From: Candidatus Acidiflorens stordalenmirensis
GTDB lineage: Bacteria; Acidobacteriota; Terriglobia; Terriglobales; Acidobacteriaceae
NCBI GenBank assembly: GCA_003139995.1
Contig: PLIC01000246.1
Span: 1 to 32,021, forward strand
Direction of reading: 5' to 3'
DNA length: 32,021 bases
Positions 15,932-25,368 of the stretch are shown in pieces. Positions within the stretch are counted from its first letter, which is position 1. Each line of letters starts with the position of its first letter. The position numbers and the translations under genes are program-made. The notes below the pieces were generated by a model. It did not search any database, had not been told where the DNA came from, and was given only the letters and a program-made list of their open reading frames with translations.

Positions 15932-17092
15932 TTATTCAATTACCAATTGTCTCTGTGCCTTCGCCCAAGCTTCCGCGGCGGCGATTCGCTTTACGATGGC
16001 GGGATGCGAGTGCAGCAGCCACTCGACCCACCGCGAAGGCGTTTTTTCGGCGAGATTCTGCTCGGCTAATTTATTCATCGATGAAATGAAGGGCTCGACA
16101 CTGGCCACAGACTGGAAGCAGTAGCGGTCAGCCTGCCGCTCATTGAAGCGCGAGTAGGCGTTGAGCGCGGGCATCAGCAAAAACGAGAGTACGGTCGAGA
16201 CCAGAATCAGCAGCGGCAGATTGGCGAAGTCGGACATGTACTCGAACATGTGGCGGCGTCCAACGGCGTAGCTGAGAACTTCGTTGGCCAGCCAGAAGCC
16301 GAACAGCGTGATTCCCGCCTGCACGAAAATACTCTTCAAAATGTGCCGGTGCACGTGGTGCCCGAGTTCGTGCGCGAGCACGGCTTCGATTTCGTCGTCG
16401 GAATAGTTGTCGAGTAAGGTGTCGGCGAGAATGATGCGCCGGGTTGCGCCGAGTCCGGTCAGCGCGGCGTTGGCCTTCTTGCTTTTTTCGGAGAGATGCC
16501 ACTTATAAACACCGCGCACGCGCGTGCCGGCGCGTTCGCTCAGAACGATCAGACGGCGCTTGAGTTCCTCGTTTTCTAGCGGCTCGAATTTGTAGAAAAT
16601 CGGGAAAAGCACAACCGGCGCGAGTTGCGCGAGCAGAACGAAGAGTCCGAGAAAAACAATCCACGCGATTACCCACCAGTGCTGCGGGGCCTGGCGTATG
16701 AGCATGTAGAGCAGTTCGACCACAATGGTGGCCATGACCAGGCCGATCAGCAGACTCTTGAATTCGTCCCAGAGCCAGGAGCGGAGTCGCTGGTTGGAAA
16801 GGTTATAGCGGTGCTCGAGCCGGAAGCCGTAGTAATCAAGCGGAGTTCCCAGCACTTTGCTGATCAGCATCAGCATCAGGACGTAGAGGAAAACAGCGAA
16901 GGAGTAATTCTGCGAAGCGCCGCGCTCAGCCAGATCGCGGAGCGTTCCGGTCCAGCCGGTGGCCAGCAGCACTACGAGCAGCCCCGAGCCAATCGCGAAA
17001 TCGGCGACGCCCAGCCACCGCTTGATGCGGTTGTAGCGGCGCGATTCCGGAGAATCGGCGAGAACCGGCGTGGTTTCGTTGGCGGCGACCAT
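15932..17092 (-). CDS. Membrane M48 (Ste24-like) zinc metallopeptidase
   Basis: A 386-residue M48-family protease. HELGHH at 241-246 carries the two zinc His and catalytic Glu, and the third ligand Glu is at about 318 (NERQADRYC). Hydrophobic segments at about 32-47, 65-82, 112-133, 140-165, 255-275 and 291-312 place it in the membrane with the active site towards the cytoplasm. The layout, with several membrane spans before the motif, matches Ste24/CAAX prenyl protease 1 more than the shorter HtpX. In bacteria such proteins are linked to membrane protein quality control, but the substrate here is unknown. It runs towards kdsB and is about 100 bases from the phosphohexomutase gene upstream. 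Confidence 0.9.
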   Translation of the reverse strand: MVAANETTPVLADSPESRRYNRIKRWLGVADFAIGSGLLVVLLATGWTGTLRDLAERGASQNYSFAVFLYVLMLMLISKVLGTPLDYYGFRLEHRYNLSNQRLRSWLWDEFKSLLIGLVMATIVVELLYMLIRQAPQHWWVIAWIVFLGLFVLLAQLAPVVLFPIFYKFEPLENEELKRRLIVLSERAGTRVRGVYKWHLSEKSKKANAALTGLGATRRIILADTLLDNYSDDEIEAVLAHELGHHVHRHILKSIFVQAGITLFGFWLANEVLSYAVGRRHMFEYMSDFANLPLLILVSTVLSFLLMPALNAYSRFNERQADRYCFQSVASVEPFISSMNKLAEQNLAEKTPSRWVEWLLHSHPAIVKRIAAAEAWAKAQRQLVIE

Positions 17093-17160
17093 CGTGAGAT
17101 TGTCACTATCCTATCGCGTTCTTGGGCTGGCCTGAACGCGAAAGTGCCGGGGACGCGGCT

Positions 17161-17180
17161 ATTGGCTCTTAGCTTTTGGC
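17161..17180. repeat. Single copy of an intergenic repeat arm
   Basis: The sequence attggctcttagcttttggc resembles the arms of the inverted repeat at 27879-27958 (ttggctcttagctcttagc). It fills the gap between the M48 and phosphohexomutase genes. Confidence 0.45.
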
Positions 17181-17193
17181 TTTCCGCCTCGGA

Positions 17194-18615
17194 TTAGCCC
17201 CGCCGCACGAATCTTTCCCCGGCTTCGAGAATTTCTTCGACCAGCTCAGGCGTAGCCGCTTCAACGTAGCACCGCAGCATCCGTTCGGTACCGGAGGCTC
17301 GAAACAATACCCACGCGTCGGCGCCGTTGCCATGCTTGGGAGCGTCGAGGTAGAACTTCACGCCGTCGCGATCTTCCTTGCGCAATATGGGATAAGCGCC
17401 GAGCTTCTTACTCTGCGGATCGGCGGCGCGGCGGATGGCGCCGTTCTTGATCTCATCTGAAATGTGCAGATCGCGCCGGCCGTAGTAGTGCGCACCGAAT
17501 TCACGCTGCAAGTCGGCGACCAACTGGCCGAGTGGCTTCTTTTCTTCCGCCATGACATTCGCCAGCAGGAGCGCGTTGAGAATGCCATCGCGTTCCGGAA
17601 GAAAGCGGCCGTATCCGATGCCGCCCGATTCTTCTCCGCCGATCAGAATTTCATGCTCCATCATGAGGTCGGCAATGTACTTGAAACCGATCGAGGTTTC
17701 GCGCAGCTTGCGTCCATACTTGGCGGCGATGCGGTCGATCATGCCGCTGGTGTTGAAAGCGCGCACCACATCGCCCGGCCATTTCTTGTACACCAGCAAC
17801 CAGTTCAGCAGAACCGCCATGCACTTGTGCGAATCGACGAAGCTCCCATCTTCAGCCACAGCGCCGATGCGGTCGGCATCGCCATCAATTGCCAGGCCGG
17901 CGTGGCATTTTTCTTTCACCACGGTTTCCTGCAGCAGCGCGACGTGCGGCAAAATCGGTTCGGGATTAATGCCGGGGAAGAGTGGGTTTACTTCCTGGCG
18001 GATCGCTACGTAGCGGACGCCGTGCGCGTCGAATATCTTTGGAAGAACTCCGCGACCGGAGCCGTACATGGAGTCGATGGTAAACTTGAAATTCGCGCGG
18101 CGGATGAGATCGAGATCCGCAAACTGGGTGACCGCTTCGACATAGGCGGGCTTCAGATCCACCTCTTCGATTTTCGCCGCGCGGCCGCTGGGCATGGCGC
18201 CCCCGTCCAGTTCGTTTTCGATGGATTTCATGATCGCGGGCGTGGCCGAGCCTCCAAACTTGGCTTTGAACTTCACGCCATTCCAGTTCCACGGATTGTG
18301 GCTCGAAGTGATCATGACGCCGCCGGCCGCGCCCAGCTTCTTGACGTTGTAGGAAACCGCGGGCGTGGGCACGTAGTCGTTGGCAAGCAGCACGGGAATA
18401 CCTGCGCCAGCGATGACTTGAGCGACGGCACGAGCGGCGCGGTCGGACAGGAAACGCGTGTCATAACCAACAACAACGCCGATGCCGCGAGTGGCGTCTT
18501 CATGCTTGAGGACGTAGCTGGCAATCGCTCCAGCTACGCGGCGCACGTTGTCGAAGGTGAAATCGTCGGCGATAAGGCCGCGCCAGCCGTCGGTACCGAA
18601 TTTGATTTGGGTCAT
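17194..18615 (-). CDS. Phosphoglucomutase/phosphomannomutase family enzyme
   Basis: A 473-residue alpha-D-phosphohexomutase that interconverts hexose-6-phosphate and hexose-1-phosphate. Residue order is canonical. The phosphoserine loop is MITSSHNPWNWNG (101-113, phosphorylated Ser105). The Mg-binding loop is DGDADR (244-249). The sugar-binding loop is GEESGG (327-332). The C-terminal phosphate-binding RASGTERMLR is also present. Neighbouring manC and manA on the same strand suggest it acts as phosphomannomutase (ManB) in making GDP-mannose for surface polysaccharide, but many members use both glucose and mannose phosphates. The ATG at 18615 begins the conserved KFGTDGWRG block, so the start is secure. 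A long inverted repeat separates it from manC. Confidence 0.93.
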   Translation of the reverse strand: MTQIKFGTDGWRGLIADDFTFDNVRRVAGAIASYVLKHEDATRGIGVVVGYDTRFLSDRAARAVAQVIAGAGIPVLLANDYVPTPAVSYNVKKLGAAGGVMITSSHNPWNWNGVKFKAKFGGSATPAIMKSIENELDGGAMPSGRAAKIEEVDLKPAYVEAVTQFADLDLIRRANFKFTIDSMYGSGRGVLPKIFDAHGVRYVAIRQEVNPLFPGINPEPILPHVALLQETVVKEKCHAGLAIDGDADRIGAVAEDGSFVDSHKCMAVLLNWLLVYKKWPGDVVRAFNTSGMIDRIAAKYGRKLRETSIGFKYIADLMMEHEILIGGEESGGIGYGRFLPERDGILNALLLANVMAEEKKPLGQLVADLQREFGAHYYGRRDLHISDEIKNGAIRRAADPQSKKLGAYPILRKEDRDGVKFYLDAPKHGNGADAWVLFRASGTERMLRCYVEAATPELVEEILEAGERFVRRG

Positions 18616-18621
18616 GGGGTC

Positions 18622-18757
18622 CGTCGTTCGCTATTCGTCGTTCGCGGTTCGCTGTTCGCAAATACGGATCCATTCCCTTCGGCGTCGCTCAGGGTCGGGA
18701 TGACAATCCAAAAGGGAGTCGCGAACAGCCAACGACGAACAGCGAACGGCGAACGAC
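18622..18757. repeat. Large imperfect inverted repeat between mutase and manC
   Basis: The left arm (18622-18659) is built from tandem cgtcgttcgc-like words. The right arm (18721-18757) is their reverse complement, such as gaacggcgaacgac. The loop contains a further repeat-like word, ctcagggtcgggatgac, that resembles the end of the family at 20971-21045. The whole gap between the two genes is repeat. It could act as a terminator-like stem in the mRNA. Confidence 0.7.
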
Positions 18758-18759
18758 TG

Positions 18760-19869
18760 TCACACCAGTTTCTTCAGCTTCTTCTCATCCAGATGCTTCA
18801 CCACTTTACCGACATCCTGCGAATGGTCGAGAGTGGTGATGAGCAAGGCGTCGTCGGTCTCTACAATCACCAGGTTGCTCACGCCGACCAGGGCGACGAA
18901 TTTGCCGGGAGCGTGAACGTAATTGTTTTTCGCATTCAAGGCAAAACTGCCGGACGCCGAGACTAGGCTTCCATCGCCAGGTTTCGCCTTCGCCACGCGG
19001 TGCTCGTGCAGCGATGTCCAGGAGCCGAGGTCGTTCCATCCAAAATCGGAGGGCAGACAGAAGATGCGCGACTGGGCTTCTCCCTTCGCCGAGCGGGGTT
19101 CGAGAACCGCATAGTCGATGCTGATGTTTTCGCACTTCGGGTAGAGCTTTCGAAAAGTTTCCGCGAACTTGCGCGTGCCATACGCGGCGGCAATTTTTTC
19201 GAGGAGCGGAGCGGTGTTCGGAAGATGCTCGCGCAGCGCGTTGGCGAGCGTGTCGGCGCGCCAGAGAAACATGCCGCTGTTCCAGAAGTAGTTGCCCGCG
19301 TCGAGAAACCGCCCAGCCGTGACGAGATCCGGCTTTTCGGTGAAGCGGCGCACGCGCAGAGAGCCCTGACGGTCTGGCGCGCCGGCCTCGATATATCCGT
19401 AGCCGGTTTCGGGGCGAGTCGGGCGGACGCCAAGCACAACGATGTTTTCCCCGGCGGCGGCGATCTCGATTCCTGCGTTGAGAGTAGCGCGGTACTGAGC
19501 AGGCTCGGCGATGACGTGGTCGGAGGGAAACAGACCGAGGACCGCATCTGGATCCTGACGAAGCAAAAGAAATGCCGCTAAGCCAATCGCGGGCGCTGTG
19601 TTGCGTCCGGCGGGCTCGGCGATGATCTGCTTCGCGGGAAGCTTCGGAAGCTGGCGAAGAATGGCGGGGCGCAGGTCGTCATTCGTGACGATCCAGAAAC
19701 GGCTCGGCGCGGTCATGGGTGCGAGGCGCGCTACGGTCTGCTGGATCATGGTCTCGTTGCCGTCGAGCGCGAGCAGTTGCTTGGCGCGGCGCTTGCGGCT
19801 CAGCGGCCAAAAGCGTGTGCCCCGGCCGCCGGCCAAGATTACGGGATAGAAATGAGAGTTCGTCTTCAC
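18760..19869 (-). CDS. manC: Mannose-1-phosphate guanylyltransferase
   Basis: This enzyme makes GDP-mannose from mannose-1-phosphate and GTP. The product has 369 residues, the size of the single-domain form without a fused isomerase. The nucleotide-binding signature is at residues 11-31 (ILAGGRGTRFWPLSR then KQ). EPAGRNTAPAI follows at 85-95 and FPSDHVI at 114-120. Later blocks are NSGMFLW, SIDYAVLE and GWNDLGSW. The neighbouring manA-like gene lies upstream on the same strand, so the isomerase missing from this protein is supplied separately. Both flanking gaps contain intergenic repeats or are short. Confidence 0.94.
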   Translation of the reverse strand: MKTNSHFYPVILAGGRGTRFWPLSRKRRAKQLLALDGNETMIQQTVARLAPMTAPSRFWIVTNDDLRPAILRQLPKLPAKQIIAEPAGRNTAPAIGLAAFLLLRQDPDAVLGLFPSDHVIAEPAQYRATLNAGIEIAAAGENIVVLGVRPTRPETGYGYIEAGAPDRQGSLRVRRFTEKPDLVTAGRFLDAGNYFWNSGMFLWRADTLANALREHLPNTAPLLEKIAAAYGTRKFAETFRKLYPKCENISIDYAVLEPRSAKGEAQSRIFCLPSDFGWNDLGSWTSLHEHRVAKAKPGDGSLVSASGSFALNAKNNYVHAPGKFVALVGVSNLVIVETDDALLITTLDHSQDVGKVVKHLDEKKLKKLV

Positions 19870-19910
19870 GGAATAGAAAGCCTACCACCTGAGCACGGGC
19901 GAGAGAAATC

Positions 19911-20912
19911 TCACATGCGCGTGGCGGGCTCCGGCACGGTCCCGCTGGGCACGCTGGCCTTCAGGAATTCCGACTGCCACTGCGGGCGGACTGTGAAACC
20001 TTGCACAGCGGCCGGGATCACGACCGCGTCGCCTTTGGCCAGTGTCACCGGGTCGCGGTCCTGCGCCTCGACAAACCCGCAGCCTTCAACGGCGACCATG
20101 ATCTGCACGGAAGTCTTGCCTGAATTGTCAACCGTTGAGAACACCTGCGGCTCATTCAATTCAAACAAGTCCACCGTGAAGTAGGGCGCGGCAATCATCG
20201 AAGATCGACGGCTCTTGCCGCCGTGGATACTGACCGGTGCGGGGCGGATCACTTTGCCAGCGGCAGTGTGCTCCTTGACCGACGCGAGGCCGCGCTCCAG
20301 ATCCAGCGGGCGCCCGCGTCCGTAGTCGTAGAGACGGTACGTGGTATCGGACTGCTGCTGCGTCTCCACGATGACCGACCCTGGTCCCAGCGTGTGCACC
20401 GTGCCGCCGGCCACGTAAATCATTTCGCCCTGATAAACGTTGATCCAGTTGAGCAGCTCCTCCGCGCGCTTTTCATGGATGCTTTGCTCGAATTGAGCCA
20501 CGGTAACTCCGGGCTTTAATCCGAGGGCGATCTGCGATCCGGGCTTGGCATGGGCCACGTACCAGCATTCGGTTTTGCCCCAAGGCTCGCCGAAGCGTTG
20601 CGCGGTGGCGTCGTCGGGATGCACCTGGACAGAAAGTTTTTCCTCGGGAAACAGAAACTTCACAAGCAGCGGAAATCGCTGCGGGTCGCGCGCGGCCGTG
20701 CCCACAAGTTCGGAACCGAATTCTTTGCTCAGGTCGGCGAGCGAGCGTTTCCCGAGCGGACCATTCGCGACCACGCAGTTGTCGCCGGTGAGCCAGGCCT
20801 CTCCGATGGGCTCGTTGAATTTGTGGTTGGGATAAATGGCGGAAAGATCGAGCGTGCCCCAGGGGCGCGGGTCGAAAACTGGCGACATCAGGAGTGGGTA
20901 GAGTTGGGTCAT
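19911..20912 (-). CDS. manA: Mannose-6-phosphate isomerase, class I
   Basis: A cupin-fold, zinc-dependent isomerase converting fructose-6-phosphate to mannose-6-phosphate, the first step to GDP-mannose. From the ATG at 20912 the protein has 333 residues, the length of the short Bacillus-type class I enzymes. Zinc ligands are visible as SVQVHPD (Gln96, His98), GKTECWY (Glu115) and GGTVHTLG (His173). The QQQSDTTYRLYDYGR block follows. An upstream ATG at 20975 would add 21 residues lacking family similarity, so the later start is preferred. The gene is co-directional with manC, 41 bases downstream. Confidence 0.93.
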   Translation of the reverse strand: MTQLYPLLMSPVFDPRPWGTLDLSAIYPNHKFNEPIGEAWLTGDNCVVANGPLGKRSLADLSKEFGSELVGTAARDPQRFPLLVKFLFPEEKLSVQVHPDDATAQRFGEPWGKTECWYVAHAKPGSQIALGLKPGVTVAQFEQSIHEKRAEELLNWINVYQGEMIYVAGGTVHTLGPGSVIVETQQQSDTTYRLYDYGRGRPLDLERGLASVKEHTAAGKVIRPAPVSIHGGKSRRSSMIAAPYFTVDLFELNEPQVFSTVDNSGKTSVQIMVAVEGCGFVEAQDRDPVTLAKGDAVVIPAAVQGFTVRPQWQSEFLKASVPSGTVPEPATRM

Positions 20913-20970
20913 CGAAGCAAACTCTGAAACCAGTGTCGTGTTCCGCAAGCTCCCGGCATAAATCCATGCT

Positions 20971-21045
20971 GTCATCCTGAGAGAAGCGAAGGACCTATGG
21001 ATTTGAATGCGTGATGCAGAGGTCCTTCGCTTCGCTCAGGATGAC
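20971..21045. repeat. 26-bp near-perfect inverted repeat (gtcatcctgag...aaggacct)
   Basis: Arms at 20971-20996 and 21020-21045 are reverse complements at 25 of 26 positions, around a 23-base loop. The arm begins gtcatcctgag and ends gaaggacct. It lies between the aminotransferase and manA genes and would form a very stable stem in RNA. A shortened relative is seen at about 18689-18705. Confidence 0.88.
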
Positions 21046-21101
21046 AACGCAAACTCGAGATGACAACGGAAGTTTATGTCGCGAATTTACGGGACACAAT
21101 G

Positions 21102-22307
21102 TTACAGCCCGCCAAAAAACTTCCTCATCCGCTCCAGCGCCTTGTCGAGATTTTCCATCGACGTCGCGTACGAAATGCGGACGTGATCGGTCGTGCCGAA
21201 GCCTTCTCCCGCAACCGTCGCAACGTGCGCCTGGTGCAGCAACCCGTGCGCGATGTCGGCGCCTGACTTCATGCCGCTCTTGCCGAAAAATGCCGAAACA
21301 TTCGGATACGCGTAGAACGCGCCTTCCGGCATGGTACACTTCACGCCCGGAATCGACCGCAAGCCGCCAACAATGTGGTCGCGCAGCTTGATGTACTCCG
21401 CGCGCATTTCTGCGACGCATTGCTGCGAACTGTTCAGCGCCGCGACCGCCGCCTTCTGCACAAACGACGTTGGATTCGATGTGGATTGGCTCTGCAGTTT
21501 CTGCACAGCACTTACTACCGGCGCTGGGCCCAGCGTGAATCCCAGCCGCCAGCCGGTCATGGCGTAAGTCTTTGAAAGCGATCCGACCACCAGAAATCGG
21601 TCGCGATATTCGTTCAGCGATCCAACAGAAAAATTCTTGCCTGTGTAATTCAGATACACGTAGCACTCGTCGGAGATGACCCAGATGCCGCGTTCATGCG
21701 CCAGCCGCACTACCGCGGTCATGTCCTCGGGACTCATCACCGCGCCGGAAGGATTCGAAGGCGAATTCAAAATAATCAGCTTCGTCTTCGGCGTGATCAG
21801 CCGCTCCACCATCTGCGCGGTGACGCGGAAGCCCTGCGACTCGTCGGCCGCGAGCAGGACGCAGTTGCCGCCGGCGTAGCGCACCATGTCCTTGAACGAG
21901 ACCCAGTAAGGCACGGGCAGAATCACTTCGTCGCCGTGGTCGACCAGCACCGAGATGACGTTGAAGAGCGCGTGTTTGCCGCCCACCGAGGCACACGTTT
22001 CCTCGCGCTTGTAGGCCGATCCGAAATCGGCCGCGTGGCGGCGGATGATGGCGTCCTTGAGTTCGACGGTGCCGCCCACCGGCGTGTACTTCGAGAAATT
22101 GCCCTGAATCGCCGCAATAGCCGCGTCTTTAATGTGCTGCGGCGTCGCGAAGTGCGGCTCGCCGGCGGTGGCGTCAACCACGTCGATCCCCTGTTGCCGC
22201 AGCTTCTCCGCCTCGGCCACGGCAGCCAAGGTGGCGGAGGGCTCAATGCGATGGATGCGTTCCGTCAGGCGGACGGGGTGAGTGACGGGCGACACGACTG
22301 TGCTCAT
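21102..22307 (-). CDS. Class I/II pyridoxal-phosphate aminotransferase, aspartate type
   Basis: A 401-residue fold-type I aminotransferase of the aspartate/prephenate aminotransferase group. The PLP lysine is Lys246 in SLSKTYAMTGWRLGF. NSPSNPSG (181-188) holds the pyridine-contacting Asn185. SDECYVYL gives Asp213 and Tyr216. HVRISYA near the C-terminus supplies the carboxylate-binding Arg. It most likely transaminates aspartate and 2-oxoglutarate, although some close relatives use prephenate or other amino acids. The start ATG is 10 bases after the coaD stop, so the two genes probably form an operon. Confidence 0.9.
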   Translation of the reverse strand: MSTVVSPVTHPVRLTERIHRIEPSATLAAVAEAEKLRQQGIDVVDATAGEPHFATPQHIKDAAIAAIQGNFSKYTPVGGTVELKDAIIRRHAADFGSAYKREETCASVGGKHALFNVISVLVDHGDEVILPVPYWVSFKDMVRYAGGNCVLLAADESQGFRVTAQMVERLITPKTKLIILNSPSNPSGAVMSPEDMTAVVRLAHERGIWVISDECYVYLNYTGKNFSVGSLNEYRDRFLVVGSLSKTYAMTGWRLGFTLGPAPVVSAVQKLQSQSTSNPTSFVQKAAVAALNSSQQCVAEMRAEYIKLRDHIVGGLRSIPGVKCTMPEGAFYAYPNVSAFFGKSGMKSGADIAHGLLHQAHVATVAGEGFGTTDHVRISYATSMENLDKALERMRKFFGGL

Positions 22308-22317
22308 GTTTACGATC

Positions 22318-22884
22318 TCAAGCTTTCTTTTTTCTGGATTTGCTCTTGCCCTCGGAAGGCGTCTTGTCCGCGAGCTGCTCGGCGTTGTCGAATTTGTGAG
22401 CCACGTCTATTTTCTCACGAAGCCTCTGCGCGACGAGTTCAGGCACCAGACAGTCAATCGATCCGCCCAGTTGCGCGACTTCGCGCACCAGCCGCGAACT
22501 CACGTAAGAATACTTTTCGGCGGGCATCATGAATACCGTCTCCAGACCAGGCTGGATTTTGCGATTCATCAGCGCCATCTGGAGTTCGTACTCGTAGTCG
22601 CTGATGGCGCGAATGCCGCGCAGAATGGCCGTCGCCTCGACCCGCAACGCGTAGTCCACCGTCAGGCCCTCGAAAGTGTCCACCGAGACGTTGTCAAAAT
22701 CCGAGGTCATCGCCTCCAACATCCTGCGGCGGTCGGCCACGCTGAACAGCGGGTCCTTCTCGGGATTCTGAAGAATGGCAACGACCAGCTCGTCGAAAAT
22801 CTTGCTGCCGCGCTCAATCAGGTCAAGATGCCCGTTGGTGGGAGGGTCGAACGATCCGGGATAAATCGCTTTAATACGCTTCAC
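22318..22884 (-). CDS. coaD: Phosphopantetheine adenylyltransferase
   Basis: This enzyme joins ATP and 4'-phosphopantetheine to give dephospho-CoA, the fourth step of CoA synthesis. The start is the GTG at 22884, with GAGG five bases before it and the conserved KRIKAIYPGSFDPPTNGH following. An in-frame ATG at 23043 would add 53 unrelated residues. The T/HxGH nucleotidyltransferase motif is T16-N-G-H19. LRGIRAISDYEYELQMALMN and the SSRLVREVAQLGG motif are present. The product is 188 residues, about 25 longer than usual, because of a Lys/Ser-rich tail (KSKSRKKKA). Confidence 0.94.
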   Translation of the reverse strand: MKRIKAIYPGSFDPPTNGHLDLIERGSKIFDELVVAILQNPEKDPLFSVADRRRMLEAMTSDFDNVSVDTFEGLTVDYALRVEATAILRGIRAISDYEYELQMALMNRKIQPGLETVFMMPAEKYSYVSSRLVREVAQLGGSIDCLVPELVAQRLREKIDVAHKFDNAEQLADKTPSEGKSKSRKKKA

Positions 22885-23043
22885 AGGAACCTCGCCGGGA
22901 AAGCCTTGATTGTATGCGGGTGCAAGCGGGGATGGCAATCGGCTGTCCGAACCCGTTCGTTGGAGCCAGCACGACCTCGAGTAGTATGATTGCCGTGACA
23001 AAAGGGGATTCTTGTCTGTTCTGAAACTTCTAACGAGCAGCAA
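22885..23043. promoter_or_regulatory. Divergent promoter region between coaD and the two-gene unknown pair
   Basis: This 159-base gap must carry promoters for both directions. No strong -35/-10 pair or operator dyad stands out by eye. The plus-strand gene starts right after aacgagcagcaa, a weak ribosome-binding site. Confidence 0.4.
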
Positions 23044-23529
23044 ATGCTTACGAAGTTTGCCGATTGGTCGAGTATTGTAGGCGCGGTGCTCGGTGCTGCC
23101 GGGGTTCTATTCAGTATTCTGGCATTCTGGGCCGCCAACCGAGCCAAACAAAGCGCGGAGGAAGCCCGGCGAGATGTCCGGAGCCTCGTTGCCGCTGACA
23201 AATTCCATCATCTGGACTCCAGCGCGAAGGAGTTGTGTAGCCATATCGAGCACGAGGACCTTCCTGTGGCGTCCTTCCTCGCCAGAGATCTATGGTTTGA
23301 AATTAATGGCGCTATTACGAGGTGGGAGTTCCTGGATTCCACCACCAAGGAGCGATTTCGAGAAGCCAGCCGCCTTGCCCTACAGGTCAGAGAGTTCATG
23401 CGCAGCAAGAACCAGTTGGAGGCGAAGGACAAGGCGAAAGTCCTCAAGAAGTGCGATGCGATTCTGGGAATTCTGTCGGGGGAATCGGGTAAAATACAGT
23501 CTGGGCTAGAAGCTAGGGGTGAACCATGA
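23044..23529 (+). CDS. Small membrane-anchored protein of unknown function
   Basis: I do not recognise a family. The 161-residue product has one clear membrane segment at about 10-31 (IVGAVLGAAGVLFSILAFWA), then a charged, probably helical region (ANRAKQSAEEARRDVRSL) that could form a coiled coil. The rest is mostly helical and charged (ARDLWFEINGAITRWEF, later KNQLEAKDKAKVLKKC). The short N-terminus before the membrane segment suggests a cytoplasmic C-terminal domain. Its TGA overlaps the ATG of the next gene (ATGA), so the two are translationally coupled and probably work together. The pair sits between coaD and recA, oriented against both. Confidence 0.75.
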   Translation: MLTKFADWSSIVGAVLGAAGVLFSILAFWAANRAKQSAEEARRDVRSLVAADKFHHLDSSAKELCSHIEHEDLPVASFLARDLWFEINGAITRWEFLDSTTKERFREASRLALQVREFMRSKNQLEAKDKAKVLKKCDAILGILSGESGKIQSGLEARGEP

Positions 23530-23897
23530 AGTCTGACCCAGCCGAGTACAAAGACATCATAAGAAAACTGCTTGAGAAAACGCGCCAGCGGCGGGTTCAG
23601 TGGGGGCGGCGATCTGTCCAACCCGGTAAGGTCTCACCATATTGGTGCGACATTGGGACTGGAACCCCAAATTCCGTTTCTTTCGAAACATGCCACGACG
23701 GTGATGAGATTTGGCTGTCAATGAGGGACCAGGAGGGGAACCGTATATTCCGTCTCGCCGCTAATGATCTCCCCACCTCTCCCGAAGAAGAAGAAGTGTC
23801 CCAAATGATCGACGAAATCTACGATCTCGCCCGTCGCCAGGCCCTGAAGGTCGAGCAGAAAATCGAGCTGGCTTCTAATCTTCTCGACCGCGTCTAA
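23526..23897 (+). CDS. Small soluble protein of unknown function, coupled to the preceding gene
   Basis: A 123-residue protein without signal peptide or membrane segment. It begins with a helical stretch (YKDIIRKLLEKTRQRRVQWG). A predicted beta-rich middle follows (PYWCDIGTGTPNSVSFE, then EIWLSMRDQEGNRIFRL). It ends with a helix containing an acidic run and DEIYDLARRQAL. The helix, strands, helix layout resembles small uncharacterised proteins found scattered across bacteria, but I cannot name a family. The ATG overlaps the upstream stop, and the stop is 14 bases from the convergent recA stop. Confidence 0.75.
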   Translation: MKSDPAEYKDIIRKLLEKTRQRRVQWGRRSVQPGKVSPYWCDIGTGTPNSVSFETCHDGDEIWLSMRDQEGNRIFRLAANDLPTSPEEEEVSQMIDEIYDLARRQALKVEQKIELASNLLDRV

Positions 23898-23911
23898 TCA
23901 TCCACAGGCAC

Positions 23912-25057
<1,146 letters not shown>

Positions 25058-25368
25058 AATGGCTGCTCCTGTTTATGAATCTGGAATCCCGGGGTACGAA
25101 TCCCCCGTAGCCTACACCCGCGGGCTGGAGTGTGAAGTGTTGGCTGTCACATCGGTTTTGGTCAGTTTAGCACGAAGCGAATAAAAGGCGAAGCGAGAAA
25201 TTGATCGCGCTGGTTCGGGGAGATGTTGTCCTTGCGCCAGTGGCGGAATTCTTCGCGGCAAAATTCCATCACGAAGTTTTCACCACGGAGGCAAGCAAAG
25301 AGTTTGTCTGTGACTTTCTCCGTGCCTCCGTGTCTCCGTGGTGAAAAGTTTCTTGCTAGACTCTTCCC
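25058..25368. other. Divergent recA-rsmI gap with an inverted repeat
   Basis: This 311-base gap carries the recA leader and ribosome-binding site at its left end and a repeat at 25277-25347. No further gene is supported. A LexA operator was looked for and not found by eye. Confidence 0.5.
25277..25347. repeat. Inverted repeat with ttttcaccacggag arms
   Basis: Perfect 14-base arms at 25277-25290 (ttttcaccacggag) and 25334-25347 (ctccgtggtgaaaa). Inside the loop the word ctccgtg recurs twice more just before the right arm. It lies about 20 bases before the rsmI start and could influence its translation or be a scattered repeat unit. Confidence 0.75.

Noticed and set aside
25058-25200. LexA-binding site for recA
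   Set aside because: No GAAC-N4-GTTC or CTGT-N8-ACAG-like dyad was found by eye in the recA leader.
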